From Telopea speciosissima (taxonomy: Eukaryota > Streptophyta > Magnoliopsida > Proteales > Proteaceae), in the NCBI RefSeq assembly GCF_018873765.1, contig NC_057918.1, forward strand, positions 64,048,871 through 64,112,870: 64,000 nucleotides of DNA, written 5' to 3'. The position numbers were made by a program, and so were the translations under genes. This document shows positions 51,101-60,606 of the stretch, in pieces. The number at the start of each line of letters is the position of its first letter. Position 1 is the first letter of the stretch. The notes below the pieces were generated by a model, which ran no database searches, was not told the origin of the DNA, and saw nothing but the letters and a program-made list of their open reading frames with translations.

Positions 51101-54100
51101 GCAAGAAAGTGGAAGGGGAGAAAAATTCAGGGGAAGTCTGAGACATGAGAGATTAGGGGTGCAAGTATGGCCCTGTTGGCCTGAGTCCGCCTTGAGCCCA
51201 AACAGGGCCTAGGCTGAGATACCCTGGCCTTGAGGGCAGATCAAGGCTGGGAATTTCTGGCCCTGAGTTAGAGCTAGGCTGGGGCAGGGTTGAGGCCTTC
51301 GGCTTAGCCCGACCCAGCCCAGCCCAACTTGGCCTCATCTTCTTCTTCTTTTCCTTGGCCTGGCCTAGCCCCTGCATCTCCCTTCCCCCTCCCCATGGTG
51401 AGGGCCATCAAGGTGAGCCCAGCTCAAGCCCTGAGGGTGGGTCAGGATTGGATTTTTTGGGTCTGGCCCATTCAAGGGGACTTAGGGTTGGGTTGCGGTT
51501 TTATAAAGCCAGGCCCAACCCAACTCTATTGCAACCCTATGAGAGATACTGCAGAAGAGACTGTTTGCTTAGAAGACAACATGACAAGATATGCGAAGAC
51601 GACCAGCAACAAGGTCTTGGCACCGACAACCCCTATGTTCGATGCCATAGCCAAGAAAACAACACATTGCAGTGTAAGGAGAGAGTTGCACTCTTTGTCA
51701 GGAAGAAGAACGTAACAAACACAACAAAAAACACGAAGGATAGAATAATTTGGAGTAAAAAAAAAAGGGTGTACCCAGTACACGAGGCTCCTGCCATTAC
51801 AGGGTTTGGGGAGGTTCATAATGTACGCAGCGTTACCCCTGTTTTGCGGAGAGACTGTTTCCAGACTCAAACCTGCGACCTATTGGTCACAATGGAGCAA
51901 CCTTACTGTAGCACCAGGGCCCGCCCTCTATAGAATAATTTAGAGTAATTCCATATAAATGTTCATGAGGAGAGAAGTTTTGAGTTACCGCAGATAGAGT
52001 ACGATTTGTAGTGAAGAGAGAAGTTAATGCAGTATCCCTAGAATGATGAAGTAAGTTTGACAAAGAAAAAAAGGGTATGAGTAGTGTCTAAAATGTGGCG
52101 GTGTTTTTGTTCAGAGACACTGTTTTGAAACTTGTATGTTTTTGGAGGACTAGATGAAGGACCATACAAGCACAATTGTGATAGATGGATAAAAGCTTAG
52201 AGTGAGAATGAAATGAGTTCCACCTAAACCAAGCATAATCATCAATGAATATAGAAAAATAAGGCGAACCACCTTTGGTGGGGATTGGGCTAGGCCTCGA
52301 AACATCTGAATGAATGAGACCAGACGGAGAAGATGAGACAGAAGTACTGTTACTAAAAGGTAAAGCAGGTTGTTTGGCAAGAATGCAATCTGGACAGTCA
52401 AAATCATCTATCCAAACAGAACCCCACTGGAAGCTAGACAATGAACACGAGAAATTGACGTAAGACCTAATTGGGAATTCCATTACGATTGGATAGAAGC
52501 AGCAACGATGTTTTTGGGAAGGTGAAGGGAGGAAAGCTCAAACAAGAGACAAACTTTATGGCTTGTCCCAATGGTTTGGCCCTGTTAAAAAAACAAATCC
52601 TAAAACGATGCATAAAAGAACGGAAATTGCAAACAACAATCAAACAAACGAACACAAGGATTTACGTGGTTCGGCAAGATTGCCTATGTCCACGGTGTGA
52701 TGAGATATGTTTCACTATCAATGGAGAATAAGGTTACACCCGCTCGTCCTCACACCTCTCTCTAATTGCATTACAGAGAAAGAACCCTCACTACATATTT
52801 ATAGCGAAACCATATACATGAATTTTACCAAAATACAAGACATTGTACCCCCAACAAGCCCGTCTGTGGATCTTGCACAACATAACCAGATTGAGAAAGA
52901 ATTATGTTATAACCAAGATTACACAGTAGACTATTAGAAAGCAGATTGCGCATTAAGTCAGGTACTAGATAGACATTGGAAATAGATAAATGAGGCATGG
53001 AGACCTGACCAGTGTAACTAATGTGGGGAGAGGACCCATTGGTAGTTTTAAATGGATGGTAAAGAAAGGGAAATAGTTTTTAAACTAAATAAAGAGGGGT
53101 CATGAGTCATGTGGTTGCAAGCATCAGAATCAATGAACCACGAGAAGTTGCCTGATGTGGTTGAGAAAGCAGTGACAGATTGGGTTGTACTAGAATGAGA
53201 GAGAACATGGTCGATCATTGCCTGAACATCAACAGTGGAGTAGCAAGTGGATGGTGAAGAAGAGTCAGCTATAACTGCAACATCGGTAGTATAGTGAATC
53301 ATGTTCTGGTTCGGATGACGAGACATTGGGATTGGTACAAGTGTAGACAATGGCAGGCTAGATAGACATTGGAAATAGATAACAAGGAATAGTAGATCTC
53401 ACAAAATGTCACAAGCAACGACGATGAAAAATAAAAAACATCTCAACAGGGTAGGTGCGATCCTAGGGGATCGAACAACAACAGGTGTTAGCAGGGTGTA
53501 GGGACAGGGTGTACGAGTTCGGTTTGAGTAGTGAACGGATTGGGCTGGGGGATGGTCTGGGTTCAAGTAGTGGGTTGGATTGGGTCATATTTGGTTTAAG
53601 TAGGGGTTAGGCTGGATGCAAGGGGTCAAGGGTTGGGGGTTGTGTGGGATTGGGCTGGATTCAAGGGTTACGGTGGGATAAGGGGCAAGTACGGGTTTCG
53701 TGAAAGGAGGGGTAAGTTGGGATTTTGGAGGCGGTGGTGTTTGTGAAGGTGGGGGAGAGGACATGCAAAAGGGAGGAGGTTGCAGCTGGGTGCAGGTGGG
53801 GGTAGTAGGAGTGGGGGGCTCGTGGTGCGGTGGTTGGCGGGTTCAGGTGATGAATGGGTTCCAGAGGGGGAGGAGGGGTAACAGGAAGAGCCTAGTTAGA
53901 CGAATGGGTGGGTGGGCAAAGAGGGTGAACAGAGAGGGTGAGTAGAGGGAGAGATCAGGGAAAGGGGTAGAACTGGGGTTTGCAAGCGTGGGTCTAAGGC
54001 TTGTGTTTCTGAGATTTGGACAAGGTTGTGATCGGGTGGGTGTATTGGCGTCTGATAATGGAGTTGTAGGGTGTTTGATTTGCAAGTTCTATTGGAGACA

Positions 54101-55914
54101 GTGATGGACTACGTGAAGGAGATGGGGGGTAATGAGGCGAGGACAGAGGGATTCTGATCGCTGAGTGTTTCCAGATCGTTGAGAGGTTTAGATTGCCGAT
54201 GGCTGGGGTCAATAGGAAGGTAGCGGAACCACTGGGGTTTCCAGAGATGGATCATACAGGGCATAACAGAGTAGGGTAGAATAGGTAAGGCTCTGATAGC
54301 ATGTCATAGTTGTCACGGCATCTAGGCAACCAAAGGCATGGGAGAGGGTCCAAAATCAAGGCGACCAAGGCGTAGGCCTGTAAATGGATCGGATGTGATC
54401 GGATCCGGATACCCTGACCGAATACGGATACCTCTAAACGGATTCGGATGGATTGGGATGCAGATCAAATTTGGATTTTCGACCATCCGTTTACATCTCT
54501 GCCTTGTGTAACCCGGACCTCCCTCCCCCTAGCGGATACAATTCACTCTCAATCCATATCTCTTAGATCATGATTCTCTTTTCCTCGTATTCTAGAACCT
54601 ATTGAATCTTCAAAAACCCTTAAGATCATTATTTACTTAATTTTTTTATTATTAAGTATTCGGATTTTTCTCCGGATATCTCTAAACGAATACGGATGTC
54701 CCTAAACGGATACGGATGCGGATTGAATTTGGATTTTCGGTTATCCATTTACAGCCCTACCAAGGCGTCCAAAGCACCCACCTAGGCGCCCATGTCGACC
54801 AAGGCGCTTGGACTCCTAGGCGATGCTTTTACAATTATGTACCATGTTAACTTTGGTAAAAGCTGTATACAAACTTCATTGCATTGATGGGAATAAATAC
54901 ATGAGTGCCGGCAATATCTAAACAAGGAAAGAAAGATACAGGGAAATATACATACACAATATTACAGTTGACAACAATTACTTGCAACATTTATTAAAAT
55001 ATGACAATAACATCATTTTCCTATCCAAAACCATGAGTAATTAGCGACAAACACAATGGGGATGATGACAAAACCTAAGCTTCATAACAAAACAAAGTTG
55101 CAAAATTATAGAGCAAGCTTTATTTGTTTGTTTGAACAGAGCAATTGAACCACACAAGCGCACAAAAGCGCAAGGCGCACAATGACGTGCATCAGTTACA
55201 TAGGCACACTCCTTAATAACAATTGGTTCTTGATTGCATACTGATCCTGTATCATTTTGAAATATATTGTCACATAGCCAAGCTAGAGGTGGGCCTTGGT
55301 GCAACGGTAAAGGTTGCTCCATTGTGACCAAGTGGTCACGGGTTCAAGTCTGGAAACAGCCTCTCTGGGAAAGCAGGGGTAAGGCTGCGTACATTATGAC
55401 CCTCCCCAGACCCTGCAATGGCGGGAGCCTCGAGCACTGGGTATGCCCTTTTTTTTTTTTGTCAGATAGCCAAGCTATTGTGAAAGAACACAATAAATTG
55501 ATGAAGCATCAACTAATAGCACATCCACTCCCTGAATTAGTATTTTAATTACCACCATTGTCCAGTGGAAGATGTGGTTGAGTTTCTTGATTCAACAGTG
55601 ATGACCTACAATGTATGAACTGGAGTTTAAGAATAACTGTGGGGTGGGGGTGCGAAGGTAGAAAAACAAAATCTCGATATCTATGTATGTGTGGTACACT
55701 GTTAACAAATGGAACAATTGGTTGCAATAAGAAGCTTTATTTACATATATTGAAATATATATGCTAATCTTGGTTCTATTACTGATTTCTTGACCAGGAT
55801 TTTGGGGACTTGATAATCTTGTCATTTGTATTAGTAACACTAGCTGCAGTACTCTATACTTTGCATATCTATCGTGTTCGGAAGCACCTCTTTCATTTTG
55901 ACAAGCTATTTTGA
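39011..55914 (+). CDS. Ferroportin / iron-regulated transporter (SLC40 family), eight exons
   Basis: Exons are 39011-39135, 39719-39869, 39971-40167, 40981-41463, 41800-41971, 42854-42991, 43270-43380 and 55798-55914. Every junction is GT-AG and they join to 497 codons plus stop. The product is a polytopic metal exporter of the IREG1/IREG2 type, which moves Fe2+ and also Co/Ni out of the cytosol across plasma membrane or tonoplast. Diagnostic blocks are [19 protein letters not shown] (residues 31-49), [94 protein letters not shown] and [12 protein letters not shown]. It ends [13 protein letters not shown], some 20 residues shorter than Arabidopsis IREG2. An ATG at 38915 is in frame, but 39011 (or 39035) gives a family-like N-terminus. 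Intron 7 is 12.4 kb, filled with transposons; the other introns are 100-880 bp. The choice between IREG1 and IREG2 is open. Confidence 0.95.
39136..39165. repeat. (TC)n microsatellite at the donor of ferroportin intron 1
   Basis: The TC run begins directly after the GT of intron 1, so repeat length change would alter the sequence next to the splice donor. Confidence 0.8.
43613..43869 (-). repeat. 3' LTR of Copia-2
   Basis: 257 bp, from TGTTAACAAAACAGG to ACACATCTCAACA. Contains an (AAT)n run longer than in the partner LTR and a 24-bp perfect palindrome whose left half is GACACTGTTCAC (43748-43771). Confidence 0.92.
48786..49033 (-). repeat. 5' LTR of Copia-2
   Basis: 248 bp, same termini as the left copy. 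The palindrome is imperfect here and preceded by one extra near-copy of the CATGACACTGTT unit. Confidence 0.92.
49309..49470 (-). repeat. 3' LTR of Copia-3
   Basis: Matches the right LTR in segments AAACTTTGGTAAAA, CATTGATGGGA, ATACA and ACACAATATTACA, with several indels. Confidence 0.75.
51154..51539. mobile_element. hAT MITE with GC-rich interior, inside Copia-3
   Basis: Ends TAGGGGTGCAA and inverted TTGCAACCCTA. Perfect 8-bp target duplication TGAGAGAT (51146-51153 and 51540-51547). The interior is rich in CCCAGCCC and GGCCTGG motifs, unlike the AT-rich surroundings. Confidence 0.88.
51758..51930 (-). mobile_element. Au-type SINE, copy 1, inside Copia-3
   Basis: Reverse complement of a tRNA-derived SINE: the minus strand has the B-box-like GGTCGCAGGTTTGAGTCTGG, then GGGTAACGCTGCGTACATTA and a tail ending TGGGTACACCC plus T-run. 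Target duplication TAGAATAATTTGGAGTA (51741-51757) and TAGAATAATTTAGAGTA (51931-51947), one mismatch in 17. It inserted into the integrase part of Copia-3. Confidence 0.92.
52583..52856. repeat. Solo LTR inside Copia-3
   Basis: 274 bp starting TGTTAAAAAAACAAATCC and ending GTACCCCCAACA, with flanks GGCCC and AGCCC (one mismatch). It includes the ATTTACGTGGTTCGGCAAGA motif common in plant LTRs. It sits between the integrase and protease parts of Copia-3. Confidence 0.75.
54305..54839. mobile_element. MITE, CATAGTTGTCA family, at the LTR junction of Copia-3
   Basis: Ends CATAGTTGTCACGGCATCTAG and, right, GCGATGCTTTTACAATTATG. 8-bp flanks TAGCATGT (54297-54304) and TACCATGT (54840-54847). The interior GGCGACCAAGGCG/GCGCCC motifs match the member at 25006-25157. 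It inserted where the primer-site region of Copia-3 meets its 5' LTR, and was itself entered by the hAT MITE at 54373. Confidence 0.82.
54373..54759. mobile_element. hAT MITE, TAGGGATGTAAACGG family, copy 2 (nested)
   Basis: Ends TAGGCCTGTAAATGGATCGG and inverted ATCCATTTACAGCCCTA. Perfect 8-bp target duplication CCAAGGCG (54365-54372 and 54760-54767). Confidence 0.88.
54845..54973 (-). repeat. 5' LTR of Copia-3
   Basis: 129 bp, TGTTAACTTTGGTAAAAGC to TATTACAGTTGACA. Partner of 49309-49470. Confidence 0.75.
55286..55460 (+). mobile_element. Au-type SINE, copy 2, in ferroportin intron 7
   Basis: Starts GAGGTGGGCCTTGGTGCAAC, with A-box-like GGTGCAACGGTAAAGG, B-box-like GGGTTCAAGTCTGG, the CTGCGTACATTATGACCCTC core and a T-run tail (55449-55460). 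Target duplication GTCACATAGCCAAGCTA (55269-55285) and GTCAGATAGCCAAGCTA (55461-55477). It lies about 320 bp before the last ferroportin exon, in the sense orientation. Confidence 0.95.
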
Positions 55915-57908
55915 AGGATCCGCTGGTAATGATATCATAAGGTAAATGAGATGCATTTGTGAAAGCTCTTTTTGTTCAAGGAAAATGGATTGGATGAGAC
56001 CAGTCGATTGGTGTAGCTCCTCATGTAAGTATGGGCATAGTAGATTTGTGTTGTCATCTGTAATGTAGAAGAAAATTGATGAAAATTTTAAAAGTTCTGG
56101 CAAATGATGCAGGTTTTATTAAATTAAATCCATAACTGTAACAAAAAATACAGTAAAATACGGCCAAATTAAGGCCTAAACACCATTAAAGAAATCCTCC
56201 ATTTCTCTAAACCCTAATGCTATTCCTCCACAGATCCAAGTCCAAGTCTTTGTGTATCAAATGGTTTGTATGGACTTGAAAAAACTATTGAATGTCAATG
56301 ATCTCTGTTTTGGTCACCATTCACCAATGTCCTCCTTGCTAACCTCCTACCTCCTGCAGTAAATAATAGGAAGCTGAGAGCTTTCAGCAACCCTTACCCC
56401 TCCTCTCATCCCACCCACCAAAAAAAAAAAATGGAGAGTAGAGCTTCAACTGAAATACCCATTAGATTTGTTTTAGCAAGGGAAATGAAGGGTTACTTTA
56501 ACATGTCTGTTTCAATTACTAAATAGGGAATAGACCTGAGATGAGTGCAGGGAATATTCACGTACGTGAGCGTACATGAACAACTCACAGCCGTTCAGAT
56601 GGAATCAATTCTGTGGGAATGTTCCATTTGAACAGCTGTGAGACGTACGTGAACATTCACCCCCCTCTGAATTGATGTATAGGATTTGTCTGTTTATATT
56701 CCTTTACAGTGAATAGAAAGAGCTGTTGGACTTAACCCTAGAAAAAGTATTTGAAAATGAGGGTATTTTCCTTAACTATAAATTAACAATAGAATATGAA
56801 TATTAGTGTGAAAATTTTTTAAAAATGGATGGGCCGAATTTGAAGACCCAAGCCCATAAGATTGGACACTAATCTATGCCATGACCAGCCTTTGGGGGGG
56901 GGGGGGGGTTGGTCTTGTCCTGGTTGGGCTCGGACAAAAGTGGCCGGGCCAGCTAGATATTTTCGACCTCTAGAAATGGAGACAAGTGGTAACCACTGAT
57001 TGGTCCCAACTCCACCTCAGACATGGGAGTAAATTTAATCAGAGCATTGGAAGGCCTGAGATGAATGTGCATATATTTTTCAAGGGAGTTTTTATTCTTT
57101 TTTCCTTCAGAAGAAGAAGGTAGGTCGGTCATTAGGGTTGTCTGGTGTGGTCCATCTAAGTCCTACAGCAGATTCGCCTGGTAAAGTACCATTTTGCTTC
57201 TCTTCTATCCATAAATAAGCCAGTTCCGATATCGATATTGATACCAATATTTATCGGTCTGTAGTTTCCGTATCAGGCTTTTTTCCCTCAAAGATATCGA
57301 TATCATATTATATTTTGATTATTTTACTTTCTATTCATATTGTATCATCGATACGGAATTAGGAATTGGTATCAGATACAGTATCTTTCTCGGCCAATAT
57401 CGACCCAGATCAGCATTACCTTAGATTCATTTAAAAATTGATTTTTTTTTAATAAGCGTTTTACCATTTGCCCGTATTGATCCACCGATATGTGATCGAC
57501 TACAAATCGGCATCAGTAAGAACTGATACCAATAATTTTTTTTTGGTAACTTAAATTTACCAAAATCGCCCTATAAAAATTAAAAGTACAAAATAAAAGC
57601 AGAAAAACAAGAAGAATCTGAGTATAATACGAATTGATCGATCCGATATCGATTCCTCAAACCATGATCTATGTCTATTTAGTATTGATGTCGGCCAATG
57701 CAAAGCTAAAAAGTTGAAATTACGCGGCCATCTTGCCGTGCAAGAAACTACTTTTTGCTGTTTTTTGGTTTTGTGTGTGAGCTGGGATTGAAAATTGAAA
57801 CCACAGAAAGTGCCACATAAAGAAAATGTCATGCTATGCTTTTTGATTCTCTGGGATAGCGAGTGATGAAGCCTCACCTGCCGTTCTTTTACAAAGCTTT
57901 TATTAAAC

Positions 57909-57953
<45 letters not shown>

Positions 57954-58767
57954 CAGCATTGCAGCTGGCAGCAAGAGCATGAGAGAGTGACTATTGGTGA
58001 TAGAAAGGGACAGCTGAAGGAATAAACAATTTGGATAAGATCAAATTTCATGGCTTAGCCATATACATGGCTTATATAGCTCACAAGAACATGTGTTGCT
58101 CACGAAATCGTATGCAACAGAATCAATCAAACATCAAATATAATGTGGAAATTAAAACATTTTCACCTGAAGGGGAAAAGTCACGAGACAACTCCGAGAG
58201 CAATCCACTAACATCAAATAAGAATCATAAGGTTTCATTTATAAAGTTTATGCCCAAAACTTGAGTTTATAACAAGATTGAGAGAAATTTGAAAACAATA
58301 AGACTTGAAGAGATTACATTTTTGGTTACCTCACACACACCAATAAGATGCCACTAAATCACCTCTGAAGATCCACCAATGATTTCTCCCAAAATTCGGA
58401 GTTTTCAACCAACAATCACAAACCATAACTGTAGTCGAGCAACTGAACAAGAATGTAAAATATAGAATAATCAGCTTCAAGAATGACTAACCGTGAGAGT
58501 AAACTTCCTGAAGAAAAATCTGTAACCTTTCTCCAAGAACTCCAAGAAACCCTTCTCCTTAACTTCTCAACCAAGCTAAGCCATTCTTCTTCACTCTCTC
58601 ACTTTCTTGTCTTTGAAGAAATTTTTTTAAAAAGTGACTCTTTGAATCCTACAAAGATCAGTAAACAAAAATTGTACATGCTAGTTCATTGGCACTCAAC
58701 TACACATGGGTTGGACCAAACATGGTCCAACACCAAACATATGGCTGAACCCAACATGGCCAACACC
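55915..58767. other. 3' flank of ferroportin and intergenic DNA
   Basis: Includes the ferroportin 3' UTR, a foldback element (56552-56659), a G-run at 56895, a GATATCGATATC/GATACC-type repeat between about 57225 and 57665, and an AG microsatellite at 57910-57948. No further gene recognised. Confidence 0.45.
56552..56659. repeat. Foldback element with ACGTACGT arms
   Basis: The left arm carries TTCACGTACGTGAG and CTCACAGCCGTTCAGATGGAA. The right arm holds the inverse TTCCATTTGAACAGCTGTGAG and ACGTACGTGAACATTC. Small hairpin MITE; no target duplication identified. Confidence 0.6.
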
Positions 58768-59007
58768 TAGGGATGTAAACGGATCGGATTCGGCTCGGAT
58801 AGTGCTATATCTGCATCCGATTAGCTTTCGGACGGATTCGGATAGTGCTAAATGGATACGGACACAGATACGGATTGGATATTTTATCCGTTTACATGTA
58901 AATATAGCTTTTCGGATAACTATAGCCTATCCGTTTAGTTTTCGAACGGATTCTGATGGTGCTAAATAGATACGAAAACGAATTTTAACTATTCATTTAC
59001 ATCCCTA
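58768..59007. mobile_element. hAT MITE, TAGGGATGTAAACGG family, copy 3
   Basis: Ends TAGGGATGTAAACGGATCGG and inverted CATTTACATCCCTA. Perfect 8-bp target duplication CCAACACC (58760-58767 and 59008-59015). It lies about 450 bp upstream of the HMA gene. Confidence 0.9.
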
Positions 59008-59316
59008 CCAACACCCAAGTCCCAACACATATAATTCACAAAAATGTGAAAATACCCTAAAGAAAGATTTTTCAAATATGAATACATTAGGCAGCTAATG
59101 CAATTCTAAAGCTTGGGTTTGGAGTCAAGAGCCAAGCCATCATATTGACTAATATCACAACAAAGTGGGCACCAGGTAGGTCGGTGCCCCTTTAGGACTT
59201 TACCTTCTCCCTATGAAATTAATTGTGAACTACTTTACTTTTTTTGTCCCATCACCAAAAAGAACGAATCTAAAAGGCATTTCCTTATACCTTTTGTTTC
59301 CTTTCTTTCTTGTGTT

Positions 59317-59327
59317 TTATATAAAAA
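59317..59327 (+). promoter_or_regulatory. Probable TATA box of the HMA gene
   Basis: TTTATATAAAA lies about 140 bp before the start codon, leaving room for a leader of about 110 bases. The position is plausible but unproven. Confidence 0.45.
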
Positions 59328-59461
59328 TTAATGTGGTAAAGATCTTTCCAGACTCGAGCAAACACAAGAGTTCTCTTTCAGTTTTTCTAAAATCCTTTAG
59401 CTTCGAAGGGTTTTTCTTCAAGATTTGCAGCTCATCTCATTGAAGCCATTAATTAATCTCA

Positions 59462-59912
59462 ATGGCTACTGTAAGTTTCTCTCCTTAGTCATTCAATCAA
59501 AAGTTATAAAAGAAAATTTTAAAAAAAGTTTAATTAGTGTATATATATAATCTCTTGCACTGGATTATAGGTGGTGGAGCTGAAGGTAGGTTTGCATTGT
59601 GAAGACTGCATCAAGAGGATCTTAAAAGCCATTAAAAAGATTGAAGGTTATTCTCATATCTCTTATCATTTATTTTCTTTCTTGTTATGTTCTGTAATAT
59701 ATCTTTATTTTTCTCTCTCTGTGTCTCATTAATCCTGTGTCTCATTAATTTCTATTAAAAGAAGTTGAATTTTGTGGGTGACAGATATTGAAACATACAA
59801 TATTGATACAAAGCTGAACAAAATCACTGTGACTGGTAATGTAACAACCGAAGAAGTGATGAGGGTTCTCCAAAAAATTGGGAAGACATCAAGTAATTGG
59901 GAAGAAGAGTAG
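59462..59912 (+). CDS. HMA-domain copper-chaperone-like protein, three exons
   Basis: Exons are 59462-59470 (only ATG GCT ACT), 59571-59646 and 59785-59912. All junctions are GT-AG, joining to 70 codons plus stop. The product is a single heavy-metal-associated fold: MATVVELKVGLHCEDCIKRI, with the metal-binding Cys pair at residues 13 and 16, a helix, IETYNIDTKLNKITVTGN as the second and third strands, and a second helix to the acidic end SNWEEE. Such ATX1/CCH-like plant proteins bind Cu(I) or other soft metals and pass them to partners in the cytosol. The usual Met two residues before the first Cys is Leu here. There is no C-terminal isoprenylation box, so it is not a HIPP. The tiny first exon is typical of this family. 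It lies 3.5 kb downstream of ferroportin on the same strand. No damage is seen. Confidence 0.92.
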
Positions 59913-60392
59913 AGGTACTTTGCATTTGGATCATAACTGGAGATCACATTCCATGACGATTTGGTCAGAACTGAGGGAAAATGGCTATTTTTGAATTCAT
60001 TTGTCAGGTGGGAATGTAAAAATCACAGAGAATCATGATTCTTTTAAGTATGCTCTGTTTTGCAATGTCAAGTAAAATATTTATGCTGAGCTATTGAAGT
60101 GTTTATAAGAATTATTAGCAACAACTTGTCCTGAAGCAACCATGACTGTTCTAATTGCCAATGGTGGACATGAACTCAGTCATTTAGTCCTTTAAATTTT
60201 CACCAATTGGGCCATGAATCTGCTAGGAATTTGAATTGTTGTAGGCGATCTTAAGCCCATATGGACACAATTTTTTTATTAAAAGAAAAGATAGAAAAAT
60301 CCTGGATGTTTAAACTAGGCCCCTTGAAAGTGAAACATTTTTTTTTTGGGTAAACAAAATGAAACACCTTCTTGTAAGATTAAAATGACATG

Positions 60393-60601
60393 TGTAATGA
60401 TTCAGTCCCTCCCTTGGCATGATATTATTCGTTTTGACCTAATGGGTCTCATGGCTTGAAAACACATCATACCAAGTAGAAGAGGCTACTCTTTATCAAT
60501 ATCTTAAGATCTCCCTTCCTAATCAATGTGGGACTAAATTTACACTCCCTCACCGATCTCCAAAACCCTTTTGTACTATGCTGTATTCTTGGGGCATTAC
60601 A
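60393..60601. repeat. Short solo-LTR-like element (TRIM type)
   Basis: About 209 bp starting TGTAATGATTCAGTCCCTCC and ending GGGGCATTACA, with inverted tips TGTAATG/CATTACA and flanks ACATG and ACATA. It contains the CAATGTGGGAC motif seen in many short plant LTRs. No internal region attached. Confidence 0.5.
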
Positions 60602-60606
60602 ACATA

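Larger units (their letters stand above)
49309..54973 (-). mobile_element. Old Ty1/Copia retrotransposon (Copia-3) with nested insertions
   Basis: Bounded by two diverged terminal repeats (49309-49470 and 54845-54973), flanked by AGAAT and ACAAT, a likely 5-bp target duplication with one change. Minus-strand parts: protease about 53180, integrase in pieces between about 52480 and 51550, reverse transcriptase about 50750-49870, RNase H about 49750-49560. No gag was recognised in the G-rich stretch 53400-54300. It is heavily broken. It hosts a solo LTR, an hAT MITE, an Au-type SINE and a MITE that itself contains another MITE. It belongs to a different Copia lineage from Copia-1 and Copia-2 and is much older, judged from its LTR divergence and insertion load. 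Confidence 0.85.

Noticed and set aside
53400-54300. GC-skewed stretch with frames on both strands, possibly a gene
   Set aside because: It lies where gag and leader of Copia-3 should be; the frames are low-complexity and not recognisable.
35978-57948. Microsatellites (GA, AG, CAT, AAT) and G or C homopolymers as functional elements or CRISPR-like arrays
   Set aside because: Simple repeats without spacers; ordinary in plant intergenic DNA.
60388-60606. Cassandra-type TRIM with 5S rRNA promoter
   Set aside because: I looked for the 5S-like internal boxes and do not see them.
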